Assembly (NCBI GenBank): GCA_022836915.1
Contig: CP094668.1
Location: 310,001 to 374,000, forward strand
Direction of reading: 5' to 3'
Source of the DNA: Paenibacillus sp. OVF10
GTDB taxonomy: Bacteria > Bacillota > Bacilli > Paenibacillales > Paenibacillaceae
Length of the DNA: 64,000 nt
The position numbers and the translations under genes are program-made. The first letter of the stretch is position 1, and each line of letters opens with the position of its first letter. The notes beneath the pieces were generated by a model. That model made no database searches. It had not been told where the DNA came from and saw nothing but the letters and a program-made list of their open reading frames with translations. This document shows, piece by piece, positions 44,465 through 54,540 of this stretch.

Positions 44465-47400
44465 CTAATTGGAATAATCCACCTTTTGCACAGGGATACG
44501 GAATCGGATCTGCGTGCCTTTACCCACATGGCTATGAATCTCCAGTCCCTGACCGTAGAGTGACATCAGGCGACGGTTTATATTTTGCAGCCCGACACCC
44601 CCGGACCTTCGGTGCGCCCAGACTTGACCTGAGCCATACGCTCAGGAGGGATACCTACTCCATCATCTTGAACCTGTACGACTACATGCTCGCTCTCTTT
44701 GAAAACCCTAAGGTGAACTGTCCCGCCGGCTGCCCGCTCCATCACGCCGTGGCGAATGGCATTCTCCACAAGCGGCTGAATACTGAGAGGTGGCAGATAT
44801 AGATGCACGTCCGATTCCACCTCATACTCAACCACCAGTCTTTCCTCAAATCTGGCCTGTTCCAGATGCACATATGACTCCACCAATTCCAGCTCTTTGG
44901 TCAAAGGAACAAGCTGCTCCCTGTTCTGGAAGTCAAAACTTCCGCGCAGGTAATGACTCAATTCAATCAGCAGATCGGTTGCTTTGTCCGGATTCACTGC
45001 ACAGGTCGCGATAATGACATTGAGTGCATTATATAGAAAGTGCGGCTTAATCTGGGCCTGCAAAAAGGCCATTTCGGTCCGAATAGCTTCCTGCACAGAA
45101 CTCCGCATCTCAATTAATGTCCGAACTCTGGCGCGCAATTCACCAGCATCCACCGGTTTGCTCAGGAAGTCATTGGCTCCCGCCTGGAATCCGTGTTTGA
45201 TATCCTCAGGCAACCCGCGGGCGGTCAGCATCAGAATCGGTAACTCCGACAAGGAACTGTGCTCGCGCAGTTTTCGACATAACTCAAGCCCGGACATCTT
45301 AGGCATCATCCAGTCCGTAATAACAAGATCAATGGACGGGAACTCCTCACGGAGTTTCAATGCAGTGGACCCGCTGTCCGCTGCGAGCACGCGATATCGT
45401 TCCGTCGATAACAGATTCAGCAATACCTGTCGATTGACGGGATCATCGTCTACAATCAGAATCGTATGCTCCGCTTCCGTAAGATCATCCTGCTCATCTG
45501 ACTCTCTTGTCACAAGCTCCTTCGCCCCTGCCCCCTGTGCAGCAACATATCGGGCGGCAGCTGGTTTCGAATGAGATTGCAGCAGCGGCAACTTCATAAC
45601 AGGCAGGGTGAAATGAAAGGTTGAACCTTGCCCCGGCTCCGATTCAACCCAGATCTCACCACCGCCAAGCTCAACGAGTTTTCGCGTTATACTCAGACCC
45701 AGTCCGGTTCCATTATTCAATCGCTCGATCGTGCCGTTACTCTGCTCATACGCCTGGAAGATATCCTCCTGTTTGTCCAAGGCAATGCCTACCCCTGTAT
45801 CAGCAACCGATACCTTCACCCAATCCCCTTCAACACTGGCGTACAATCGAATCTCACCCTGCTCAGTGTACTTATAGGCGTTACCCAGCAAGTTATACAG
45901 AACTTGCCTTAGGCGATCTTCGTCTGCCTCAACAAGTGGCAACGACTGGGGCCATTGCTGAATCAATATAACTGGCTTATCCTCAAACGTGAAACCTGAG
46001 ACTTCAACCACAGTACGAGCAACGGATTCCAGATCAACAGGTACCCGTTTCAACTCGATCTCACTATTTTTTAATTTGGAAAAATCCAAAATATCGTTAA
46101 CCAGCAGTGAAAGGCGCTTGCCGGTTGAAGTAATCATGGACAGATTTTTGGCTTGCTTGGGCGTGACTGCTCCGGCCGCCCCTTCCAGCATGGATTGCGC
46201 AATATTAATGATGCCGTGCAGGGGCGTTCGCAACTCATGAGACGTGTTCGCCATGAACTCGTCCTTGAGACTGTCGATGGCCAGCAAACGCTCTGACAGG
46301 GCTTCCACGTCTCGGAATGATTGTGCAAAGCGGATTGCGGTCACAATCATCTGGGCAAATACAAATAATAAAAGTTCAATCAGCGCAAAGAACGCTGTGT
46401 CTAGGGTAGTGAACGCACCAAGCGTATACAACACAACAACCATGAGTATGCTCATCATGCTCACCAGTGCAAAGTGGCTGTCATTCGGCCGTCCTTTCAA
46501 CCAATAGAACATGGCTCGCAGCGTATAAAACATGACAACAAGTGAGATCAGCAACATGGGAAGCTCAAGAGACGAGAAAAGCGTCGGAGGGAGCGTAATA
46601 CCCACAATGGTCTGGGTAATGATCAGCACTACAGCCAGACGAACAAACCACTGATGAACTGCTCCTGGCACACGGGCATCCATATACCGAAGCAAAAAAT
46701 AATAGGCAAAGGCTGAACTAAGGAGCTGAATCCGAAGTATCTCATTATTGGTCAGGAACGGTACAAACGTACCTAGTAACTTCTCCCCATGTGTCAGAGC
46801 GTACACCGCACCAGAAAGGCTGAATAATCCGAGAAAACGAAGTTCCTTCTCCGTACGTCGTAATCTGAACAGAAGTAGAAAAAAGGCGGCTGGCAAGATA
46901 AAACCAAATAAGGCCATCAGATCCTTGAGCCAACCTTGTTGCTGGCTTTTCAGAATACTATGCTCGTCTCCAAACAAAATGGGCGCTACAATGCCCCCAG
47001 ACGAGTAACTATAATTCGATACCTGAATGATAATGTCAGCCGTGTTGCCCTCAATGGACGTGAATCCTGTAAAGGGCAGATTTAATTGTATATCTGTCGC
47101 CTTGGTCTTTCCTGGTAGTCCTTTGCCACCAATCTCTTTACCATCGATAAATACCCGGTGCGCCATGCGTATATTCTGCGTGCGTATACCATAATCGTTT
47201 TTCATCGTTCGGGGTGTAAGCTGGACTTGCAAATGATAGGTTCCATACCCATGGGCCTGACCCAAAGATTTGTTCCATCGGGCAGGAACTTGAATGCCCG
47301 ACGAAGCCGGCAAAGGCTTGCGACCGGATACACTTGCTTCAATATCTGCCGGACTCAGCAACTGCCCAGGGTAGAAATCCCAGACACCCTTTAGAGACGC

Positions 47401-47559
47401 TGCACCCTTACGATCAAAGTCCCATTGGGTCAGGTCAATTTTTCCATCCGTAGCCTGGGGGTTACTCCGCTCGCTAATTAACGTCTGGGCGATCCAGCCC
47501 AGCGGAACAATGACAATGCATATGAAGCTTATGGTCAGCATAATCCAGTGTTTTCTCAT
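44465..47559 (-). CDS. Hybrid histidine kinase: 7TMR-DISM sensor, HisKA kinase, receiver and LytS-type kinase; one frameshift
   Basis: About 1,030 residues. Order: one N-terminal helix; extracellular jelly-roll domain (about 40-200, with VPARWNKSLGQAHGYGTYHL); seven membrane helices (about 210-410); HisKA with H441 in NTSHELRTPLHG; HATPase (about 545-655) with N box LLGNAYKYTE, G1 DTGVGI and G2 GTGLGLS; receiver (698-815) with D749 in VITDWMMP and K801; then a LytS-type His_kinase with H840 in QIKPHFLYNAL; and a second HATPase with N box VENAIRHGV and G1 DDGVGI. The frame breaks at the C run 44598-44602. One base restores GVGLQNINRRL and a proper end at 44465. It is the partner of the SARP regulator. 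Confidence 0.9.
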
Positions 47560-47735
47560 CTATGTATTCCTTCCATCCACAATGGCGAGAGACGTCTAAT
47601 TCTGTCGATTTATAACTATAATTCATGTTACACGTTTCTGGTGCTCACGGAAATAGTTTCCGTCTCATAATCGGTCAACTTCCTTATAATTTTAAGGATC
47701 TCTATCTGTTTTCGCCAGCTCCTGGTACACCAAGA

Positions 47736-47785
47736 AACCCCAGGCCGAATTTCACCGGATTGAACGGGCGAAATGGCCTGGGGTT
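47736..47785 (-). terminator. Terminator after SRPBCC gene
   Basis: AACCCCAGGCC and GGCCTGGGGTT form a perfect 11-bp stem, with an inner ATTTC/GAAAT pairing. The minus strand continues TTTCTTGG. Confidence 0.75.
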
Positions 47786-47799
47786 GATTGAATGAAGAT

Positions 47800-48228
47800 T
47801 TATTTAACAACTTGGGCAAGCTTCTGAACGATTCCGGCCCATCCCTGTTCCATACGTTCGCGTACGATAGCGTGGGCCTGTCCAAACTCGGTCAGTTTAT
47901 CCGCATCCCAACCGCTGTGAATCAGTGTGAAATCCGTACCTTCGGGCTGTTCATTCAGTTGGAACGTCAACGTCCAGTCCTTACCCCAGCGAAATGACAG
48001 CTTGTGCAGCGGAAGAACTTCCGTCACCTGACATGGTGATTGGCCGAAGGGGCCTGCTTCCAATATAAACTCATGACCTTCCACCGGTTCCAGATTGCCC
48101 GGCATGAACCAGGTTTTCAGTCCCTGCTCGGTCGAGACCATCTCCCACACCTTCTCTACAGGTGCATGGAGCACAAGTTCCTGCCGGATATCTGGCAGTG
48201 CACTTGATGAACTTGATGATGAATCCAT
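47800..48228 (-). CDS. SRPBCC (AHSA1/YndB-like) domain protein
   Basis: Helix-grip fold protein of about 142 residues. The N-terminus is a serine run, followed by the AHSA1 pattern LHAPVEKVWEMVSTEQGLKTWFMPG and W-rich strands LSFRWGKDWTLTFQL, ending in a long helix (RERMEQGWAGIVQKLAQVV). The fold binds hydrophobic ligands; specific functions in bacteria are rarely known. ATG 48228 follows a very strong AAGGAGGTGATT site. Confidence 0.85.
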   Translation of the reverse strand: MDSSSSSSSALPDIRQELVLHAPVEKVWEMVSTEQGLKTWFMPGNLEPVEGHEFILEAGPFGQSPCQVTEVLPLHKLSFRWGKDWTLTFQLNEQPEGTDFTLIHSGWDADKLTEFGQAHAIVRERMEQGWAGIVQKLAQVVK

Positions 48229-48455
48229 TCGAATCACCTCCTTATACATTTCATTTCGTATAACTACCCGAATAGAAGTTGACCTCCGCTTTATCCCCAC
48301 CCTATAATTGGAACATATTACATAAAAGGTGCGTGATTCCTATGATAGTCTGCTCTGAAAAATCCAATTCCAACCGTTGCCGGAAGGGATAATCTTAGCG
48401 AGTTCCCTTCCACGTTTGCAATTCATTATATCAAAATGTGGGGGACACCTATACT

Positions 48456-49223
48456 ATGTCATTCAGTTATTACGGTCCATTATGCACCGCCGTTTATGAT
48501 CTAACGAAACCTGTGGGACATTCCTTGGGAGGAGACATTGAATTTTATCGCCATTATCTTCAGCGCTGCAAAGGACATATCCTTGAAGCCATGTCGGGAT
48601 CAGGCCGAGTGCTCATTCCTTTGCTTGAAGCAGGCTTGAAGGTGGATGGAATTGATTATTCAATGGATATGATTGACTCTTGCCGTTCTCGATGTATGGA
48701 GCGGGCATTACCCATGCCTGAGCTGTTCGTTGTCGATCTGGAGAAGCTTGACCTTCCATATCGATACGAGGCAATTATCATTCCCGGAGGTTCTCTGCTC
48801 CTCATTCAAGACAGACAGGCATCGATTAGCGTATTACGTAATCTATTTCAGCATTTAGAACCTGGCGGCAAGCTCGTGTTTGATCTGTTTCTGCCCGATG
48901 TGACACAACCCTCTTCTGTAGAAACATCAACCGTTTCATTACCCGATGGTGATACGATCACGGTAGAAGTGACAACCATTGAAGTAAACCTTCTTCAACA
49001 GTGCAAAGTGAGTCTAATTCGCTACGAACAATGGCATCAGGGTGCTCTTGTTGCTACGGAACTGCAACAACTTACCCTGCGTTGGTACGGCATAGAAGAG
49101 TTACGCCTAATTCTCGAACACATTGGTTTCTCTGATATTAAAGTGTACGCCGACTTTAACCCGGATCAGCCACCTACACAGTCGAACCAGAAATTCGTCT
49201 ATGAAGCAACTAGAAGAGCGTAG
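48456..49223 (+). CDS. Class I SAM-dependent methyltransferase
   Basis: Cytoplasmic methyltransferase of 255 residues. The SAM-binding motif I is ILEAMSGSGRVLIPLLEAG near residue 43, with the acidic residue after the next strand in VDGIDYSMDMID. Motif II is AIIIPGGSLLLI and a later strand is GGKLVFDLFLPD. The substrate is not identifiable. ATG at 48456 is nine bases after GGGGGAC; a GTG at 48438 is an alternative start. Confidence 0.87.
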   Translation: MSFSYYGPLCTAVYDLTKPVGHSLGGDIEFYRHYLQRCKGHILEAMSGSGRVLIPLLEAGLKVDGIDYSMDMIDSCRSRCMERALPMPELFVVDLEKLDLPYRYEAIIIPGGSLLLIQDRQASISVLRNLFQHLEPGGKLVFDLFLPDVTQPSSVETSTVSLPDGDTITVEVTTIEVNLLQQCKVSLIRYEQWHQGALVATELQQLTLRWYGIEELRLILEHIGFSDIKVYADFNPDQPPTQSNQKFVYEATRRA

Positions 49224-49269
49224 CCATCCGTAATTGGACGGATATGCTGATGCTTCTCATTATACAGAT

Positions 49270-49312
49270 AAGGCCACAGCATGAGGTTTAACCCATACTG
49301 TGGCCTTTTTTA
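49270..49312 (+). terminator. Terminator after methyltransferase gene
   Basis: AAGGCCACAG and CTGTGGCCTT flank an imperfect inner stem, followed by six T. Confidence 0.92.
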
Positions 49313-49334
49313 CTATATAAAATTTGCACTAACA

Positions 49335-49478
49335 TTTACACGAAAACGAAGAGGACAGAAATAACTTGAAGAAGCGAAGCTACAACCTTTCTGCAAGAAA
49401 GCTACATCGAAAGCATACACTTCGCCTTTATCCTCAGATCGGAAAGTTATTCTGTCATCGGAGTGGCAAGTGTAAGTA
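49335..49478 (+). repeat. Repeat family A, copy 3
   Basis: A 144-bp copy from ATTTACACGA to AAGTGTAAGT with inner inverted blocks (AGGACAGAAATAAC and GTTATTCTGTC) and a small TTTCTGCAAGAAAG hairpin. It lacks the CAGATTTTCACC to AATCTGGGG part of the longest copy at 50979. Confidence 0.8.
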
Positions 49479-49492
49479 TAATTTAGAGCAAA

Positions 49493-50526
49493 TTAGTATC
49501 CACGAGAATATTGCTCTGCAATGGCAGCTTGATCCTTACTCACACCCAGTTCCAGAGCGGCATGGTTCGCCCAGTACGGATCACGCAGCATACCTCTGCC
49601 AACGGCAACCAGATCCGCATCACCGTTTCCAATCACCGCCTGAGCCAAGGCTGCATCCTCCAGCATACCCACTGCGATTACAGGAACGTTCAGTTCTTCA
49701 CGGAAGCGACGGGCAAATGGTACCTGATACCCCGGATAGTTCCCCGGTTTCCGCTGTCCAGAAGGACCTTCGCCACCTGAACTGATATGGAACATGTCCA
49801 CACCTGCATCTTGGTAAGCACGGGCAATATTAATCGTGTGGTCGATGTCGTATCCACCATCCGCGTATTCTACAGCCGAAATCCGCAAAATCAGCGGCAT
49901 ATCTGCTGGCATTTCTTTTTCACTGCCCGAATGACTTCTACGCCAAAACGGGACAGATCCTGCCCATATACATCCTCACGATGGTTCATCAGCGGAGAAT
50001 GGAACTGGTGGATCAGGTATCCATGTGCACCGTGCAGTTCAATGGTATCTACTCCAGCCTGTACTGCGCGGCGAACACCGTCTGCGAACTTCTGCACCAT
50101 GGCTTCTACTTCTTCCGTACTTAACGCACGTGGTTCCTTGTACTTTTCTCCCGGGAATTTAACTACCGATGGGGCAACCGGCTGCAGTGCATCCTCTGCT
50201 TTTCGTCCCGCATGTGCGATCTGAATAGCTACTTTGGAGCCGTACGCATGGATTCCATCTACAAGTTTGGTGAAGGCAGGCACATGCTCATCTGACCATA
50301 TACCCAAGTCATTATCGGTAATACGTCCATCCGGATCTACATCGGTCATCTCGATTACAATCAGTCCTGTTCCTCCAACCGCACGGCTCACATAGTGAAC
50401 CTGATGCCAATCGTTCGGAATGCCATCCTTAGCTGTCACGGAATATTGGCACATTGGTGCCATGACGACACGGTTATTTAATTGCAGACTCTTGAATTGA
50501 TAAGGGGAAAATAATTGTTCAGTCAT
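49493..50526 (-). CDS. namA: NADPH-dependent old-yellow-enzyme reductase (NamA/YqjM-like); one frameshift
   Basis: FMN-containing TIM-barrel ene-reductase of about 344 residues that reduces activated double bonds. It has the YqjM-type APMCQYS motif with the redox-tuning cysteine near residue 25, HGAHGYLIHQF with the substrate-binding histidines near 168, and in the second half RISAVEYADGGYD and VGRGMLRDPYWA. The frame breaks at the T run 49916-49920; one extra base gives AVKKEMPADMPLILR, continuous with the family. A tautomerase gene lies 48 bases upstream, and repeat copies A3 and A4 flank the pair. Confidence 0.92.
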
Positions 50527-50574
50527 TAATTCTACATCTCCTGTTCCATGATCATGATATATATGAAGCCTTAC

Positions 50575-50766
50575 TTATTTGTCTAAGTCCGAAAACAGTT
50601 TTCCGTTCTTGCCGTAATTGTCCTTCTCCAAATCCTCAATGAAGATAAAGACTTTGCTCGGATCAACATCCAGTGTCTCACAAGCCACCTGAGTCATACG
50701 TTCAATCAACTGACGTTTCTGCTCAACCGACTTGCCTTCCAATACCTTAACAGTGATAAATGGCAT
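50575..50766 (-). CDS. 4-oxalocrotonate tautomerase family protein
   Basis: 63-residue protein that begins MPFITVKVLEGKS, so Pro1 (after Met removal) is available as the catalytic base. The family pattern QKRQLIERMTQVACETLDVDPSKVFIFIED follows. It acts as a homo-oligomer on keto-enol substrates. Co-directional with namA, with which it may form a two-gene operon for unsaturated carbonyl compounds. Confidence 0.9.
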   Translation of the reverse strand: MPFITVKVLEGKSVEQKRQLIERMTQVACETLDVDPSKVFIFIEDLEKDNYGKNGKLFSDLDK

Positions 50767-50978
50767 GTCTAGAACTCATCCTTTCTTCATCATTTATTAT
50801 GAACCTCAGTTACAGAAATACAAGTACGTACATTTTTGTGACCTAGTACCCTTTTTGATACCTAGTCATCCTCATATTTCGGTTCAGCCCCATTCTGGAA
50901 ATGACTGCAAAACATGATATGATAACCGTAGAGAACCACATTAATTACTATACCCAATTTACATAAGTTGTGACTAAA

Positions 50979-51159
50979 GGTTACACGATAACGGAGAGGG
51001 CAGAAATAACCTGTAGAAGCGGAGCTAAAAGCTTTCTGCAAGAAAGCTGCATCGAAAGCATACGCTATCCTCAGATTTTCACCTTTGTAAAGTGAATCAA
51101 AAAATCTGGGGATAACAGCGATCAGAAGGTTATTCTGGCCTGTAGTGGATCAGTGTAAA
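50979..51159 (+). repeat. Repeat family A, copy 4 (longest)
   Basis: A 181-bp copy from GGTTACACGA to CAGTGTAAAA. It contains all blocks seen in the others: GGCAGAAATAACCT, GAAGCGGAGC, AGCTTTCTGCAAGAAAGCT, AAAGCATACGC, CAGATTTTCACC, AAAATCTGGGGATAACAG and AGGTTATTCTGG. Outer and inner blocks are mutually inverted, giving a long imperfect hairpin. It lies in the upstream region of pepT. Confidence 0.85.
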
Positions 51160-51206
51160 ACAAGTAGCTCAACTTATATACTACTCAAGCTAGGGAGAGA
51201 TTATAG

Positions 51207-52445
51207 ATGAAAGATATATTAATTCAAAGACTGAGTACTTATGTTCAAATGGATACCCAATCCGATGAAAATAGTGAGACCTGCCCTTCCACACCCGGCC
51301 AACTGGCCTTGGGCAAACTGCTCGTTGAAGAATGTACCTCCATTGGTCTGCAAGATGTGACGATGGATGAGAATGGTTATGTCATGGCTACACTGCCATC
51401 CAATACCGACAAGGATGTTCCTGTAATTGGTTTCCTGGCTCACCTCGATACAGCGACCGACTTTACTGGCAAAAATGTCAAACCACAGGTTATCGATAAC
51501 TATGATGGTGCTGACATTGTGCTGAACTCGGAGCTGGATGTAGTACTGTCCAACAAGGATTTCCCGGAGCTGCACGAGTATAAAGGCCACACCCTGATCA
51601 CAACCGATGGTACAACGTTGCTTGGTGCAGATAATAAGGCAGGCATTGCCGAGATCATGACGGCGATGGCCTATCTGATTGAACACCCGGAAGTGAAACA
51701 CGGTAAGATTCGGGTTGCTTTTACCCCGGATGAAGAGATTGGCCGTGGACCGCACAAGTTCGATGTAGCTGCTTTTGGAGCCAAATATGCTTACACAGTC
51801 GACGGTGGACCACTTGGTGAGCTGGAATACGAGAGCTTTAACGCAGCTGCCGCTAAAATTACCGTACGAGGCACCAATGTACATCCTGGAACTGCGAAGG
51901 ATAAGATGGTGAACTCCCTGAAAATTGCGATGGAATTGAATCGACGCCTGCCTGTGAAGGAAGCTCCTGAATTCACGGACGGTTATGATGGATTCTATCA
52001 TCTGTTGTCTCTGGAGGGTGATGTTGAGCTGACAAAGATGAGTTACATCATCCGTGATTTCGACCGGGCGAAGTTTGAAGAGCGCAAAACAAATCTATTG
52101 AATATCGCGAACGAACTGAAGACCAAGTATGGAGAGAAAAGCATCACGATTGAATTGAATGACCAGTACTATAACATGCGCGAGAAAATTGAACCCGTAC
52201 GCCAGATCGTCGACATTGCCCATGAAGCCATGACCCGACTGGACATCGAACCTGTTATTCGTCCCATCCGGGGAGGAACAGATGGTTCCCAGCTATCCTA
52301 TATGGGCATGCCAACACCAAATATCTTTACTGGTGGTGAGAACTACCACGGCAAATTCGAATATGTATCGGTAGACAATATGGTGAAGGCCACCCGTGTC
52401 ATTGTAGAGATCGCTCAATTGTTCGAGCAACGCGGAGATATCTAA
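51207..52445 (+). CDS. pepT: Peptidase T (tripeptidase)
   Basis: Zinc-dependent M20 aminopeptidase of 412 residues that removes the N-terminal residue of tripeptides in the cytoplasm. Metal and catalytic motifs: [11 protein letters not shown] (H and D near residues 78-80), [16 protein letters not shown], and PDEEIGRGP with the general-base glutamate pair near 175. The sequence [23 protein letters not shown] near the C-terminus is highly typical. ATG follows GGGAGAG. Confidence 0.95.
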   Translation: MKDILIQRLSTYVQMDTQSDENSETCPSTPGQLALGKLLVEECTSIGLQDVTMDENGYVMATLPSNTDKDVPVIGFLAHLDTATDFTGKNVKPQVIDNYDGADIVLNSELDVVLSNKDFPELHEYKGHTLITTDGTTLLGADNKAGIAEIMTAMAYLIEHPEVKHGKIRVAFTPDEEIGRGPHKFDVAAFGAKYAYTVDGGPLGELEYESFNAAAAKITVRGTNVHPGTAKDKMVNSLKIAMELNRRLPVKEAPEFTDGYDGFYHLLSLEGDVELTKMSYIIRDFDRAKFEERKTNLLNIANELKTKYGEKSITIELNDQYYNMREKIEPVRQIVDIAHEAMTRLDIEPVIRPIRGGTDGSQLSYMGMPTPNIFTGGENYHGKFEYVSVDNMVKATRVIVEIAQLFEQRGDI

Positions 52446-52468
52446 TTCACTTAAATGCAGAGTAAAAA

Positions 52469-52506
52469 GGGCACCCCTTGGTATATTCGGGAGGGTGCTC
52501 TTTGTT
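52469..52506 (+). terminator. Terminator after pepT
   Basis: AGGGCACCCC pairs imperfectly with GGAGGGTGCTCT, followed by a T-rich stretch. Confidence 0.65.
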
Positions 52507-52580
52507 GTGCCATATTGTATTTTATTGTGTCGCGTCATGTCACATAGATATGCAGGCTTAGTCTTTATTTTAAAATGCCA

Positions 52581-53273
52581 TCACTCATATATATTGCCTC
52601 CTGCGATGACACGCAACTGTTCCAGATCACAGATCACTAGCTTTCGCTGCACTTTACGAATAATATCTCGATTACACAGATCTTGAACAACTCTATTAAG
52701 ATGTCTATAGCTGGTGCCCAGCATATCCGCCAGTTCGGTGAGCTTGGAGGTCTGGATCTCTTCGGAAGAAGACTCGTCCTGGCCCATTGTGGACAACAGA
52801 TAGCTGGCAAATCGGCTCTCGACCGGATATAACATATTCAGACTCGACAGGTTGGAAAAGGTATACAATTTGTGTGTAACTTGACCGAGCATAAAGTGGA
52901 GAAACTTAGGGTTCTCTGCATACGTATTCTGGAGAGCGCGGTAGCTGATACCCAGCAGCAGGCTTTTGCTCACAGACTCTACCGTATTCATAGCCTCCTT
53001 GCCATTCACCAGTTCCAAATCTCCCACAAGCGCAAGTGGTGTACTGAAACGAAGCAACAGAGACTTCCCGTTAGGCAAGGTGGTATAGATCTTGAGCTTG
53101 CCCTGCACGAGAAAATACAATCGCTCGGGTCGTTCACCTTTGGCACATATCATCTCGCCCTTCGCAGCCTCAAGTAGTCGCAACTCAGCGAGTGCAGGCT
53201 CGTCCAGCACCTGATCCAACCCATTCTCACGAGCGAGTTGCCGCACAAGTCCAAAGTCCATGATTTCTTTCAT
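52581..53273 (-). CDS. Crp/Fnr-family regulator, YeiL-like
   Basis: About 230 residues: a cyclic-nucleotide-binding-like beta-roll (about 35-125; GERPERLYFLVQGKLKIYTTLPNGK), a long dimerisation helix (VTHKLYTFSNLSSLNMLYPVESRFASYLL), and a winged helix with the recognition region KLTELADMLGTSYRHLNRVVQDL. There are no Fnr-type cysteine clusters at the N-terminus, so it is not an oxygen sensor of that kind. The nucleotide-binding arginine of Crp is not evident. ATG 53273 follows GGAGG. Confidence 0.88.
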   Translation of the reverse strand: MKEIMDFGLVRQLARENGLDQVLDEPALAELRLLEAAKGEMICAKGERPERLYFLVQGKLKIYTTLPNGKSLLLRFSTPLALVGDLELVNGKEAMNTVESVSKSLLLGISYRALQNTYAENPKFLHFMLGQVTHKLYTFSNLSSLNMLYPVESRFASYLLSTMGQDESSSEEIQTSKLTELADMLGTSYRHLNRVVQDLCNRDIIRKVQRKLVICDLEQLRVIAGGNIYE

Positions 53274-53554
53274 TCCGACTTCCTCCGTTGTCGTATATAA
53301 CGTATATAAAAGGACATATGTCCCATAATTAATATACATCCGTACAAATATCTTGATATAAAAATAGTTACAACTAACACTTATATCCAGTAAAACAGTT
53401 CAACTGGGAAATATTTTAAAATTTAATCATAAAATGTTCATTCTTTCATGCAAAATGCCGTTCACGAAAATCCATTTCTATCCGATGAAAGATAGAGCAT
53501 TCCATAGATCGTTAAAAATAATACATTCAAATATTGAAAGGATGGTCCTCTTCC

Positions 53555-54394
53555 ATGAACGTTGTAGATGCCCTGCTTAAAGTAATGCCTTATATCAGCA
53601 TGATCCTTAGAGAACCAGCTAGTTTAACTGTATATGATCACGAAAAGGTATTGGAGGTTGTTACCACCGACAAGTTTGACCTTGGTTTTGAAAAAGGAAT
53701 GCCACTCTTGGAATCGTATCAAAACTTTGCCATCTTAAAAAACGGAAGAGAAGCTACTCTCGCTACTCTCTCCAAGGAAGTTTATGGTATCGAACTGGAT
53801 ATTCTGAACATTCCGATCTTTGATGATCACCAAAAAGTTGTTGCTGTTTTCTGTGTATCTTACGACCAGTCTAACCAGAACCAACTTGAAGACATTATAC
53901 AAGAAAATCAAACCATCAATGGTAACCTCGTTGATATGGTGCAACATGTCGCCGCTCATGCCGAAGAATTGCAAGCAACCAGTGAACAGATCTTGCAGAA
54001 CACAAGACTTGCTGTTCAGAACTCTTCCCAAATCAACAAAGTAGCCGGGTTCATTCGTGAAATCTCTGAGCAAACCAACTTGCTTGGCCTGAATGCCGCT
54101 ATTGAAGCCGCTCGCGTTGGTGAAGCCGGTGCCGGCTTCGGAGTGGTTGCTTCCGAAGTACGCAAACTCTCTGTGGATGCCAAACAAGCTACAAGTGATA
54201 TCGATACCAGTCTGAGAGATGTACAACAGGTCATCAAACAGATGGAAGTTGAAGTCTCCCAGATTGCAGCCTCTTCACAGGAACAAGCAACGCTTGTATC
54301 CTCCTTTACGGATGTGATTGAGCAGCTTAATGAAACAGGCGAGCGAATGAAAGCTCTGTCCGAACAACTGATCAGTTATTCCGTTAAAAATTAA
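53555..54394 (+). CDS. Soluble methyl-accepting chemotaxis protein, YfmS-like
   Basis: Cytoplasmic chemoreceptor of 279 residues without membrane helices. An N-terminal sensory domain (about 1-115) is followed by a short signalling coiled coil whose tip carries the conserved [40 protein letters not shown]. The total length and single short coiled coil are like B. subtilis YfmS. No methylation helices of classical length are present. It probably signals to CheA or CheW from the cytosol. ATG 53555 lies nine bases after AAAGGATGG. Confidence 0.9.
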   Translation: MNVVDALLKVMPYISMILREPASLTVYDHEKVLEVVTTDKFDLGFEKGMPLLESYQNFAILKNGREATLATLSKEVYGIELDILNIPIFDDHQKVVAVFCVSYDQSNQNQLEDIIQENQTINGNLVDMVQHVAAHAEELQATSEQILQNTRLAVQNSSQINKVAGFIREISEQTNLLGLNAAIEAARVGEAGAGFGVVASEVRKLSVDAKQATSDIDTSLRDVQQVIKQMEVEVSQIAASSQEQATLVSSFTDVIEQLNETGERMKALSEQLISYSVKN

Positions 54395-54446
54395 TCAAAA
54401 TATATCTTTGATGAACTTTGGCTAGTGCAAAGAAATATTTTATATG

Positions 54447-54502
54447 CAACAAACAGGACCTGGGTTGCCCATGATGGATAATCCAAGTCCTGTTGTTTGT
54501 TG
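54447..54502. terminator. Terminator between chemoreceptor and symporter genes
   Basis: CAACAAACAGGAC and GTCCTGTTGTTTG form a long stem with an interrupted inner part. It lies between convergent genes and can serve both. Confidence 0.75.
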
Positions 54503-54540
54503 TGTCCATTTTATATAACCAACTACATTCAGATAAAATC

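Noticed and set aside
48497-48510. Extra family B unit (CTAACGAA)
   Set aside because: A short chance match inside the methyltransferase coding sequence, without the rest of the unit.
1207-51159. Insertion sequence or prophage explanation for the dispersed repeats
   Set aside because: No transposase, integrase or phage genes and no target duplications could be seen in the window.
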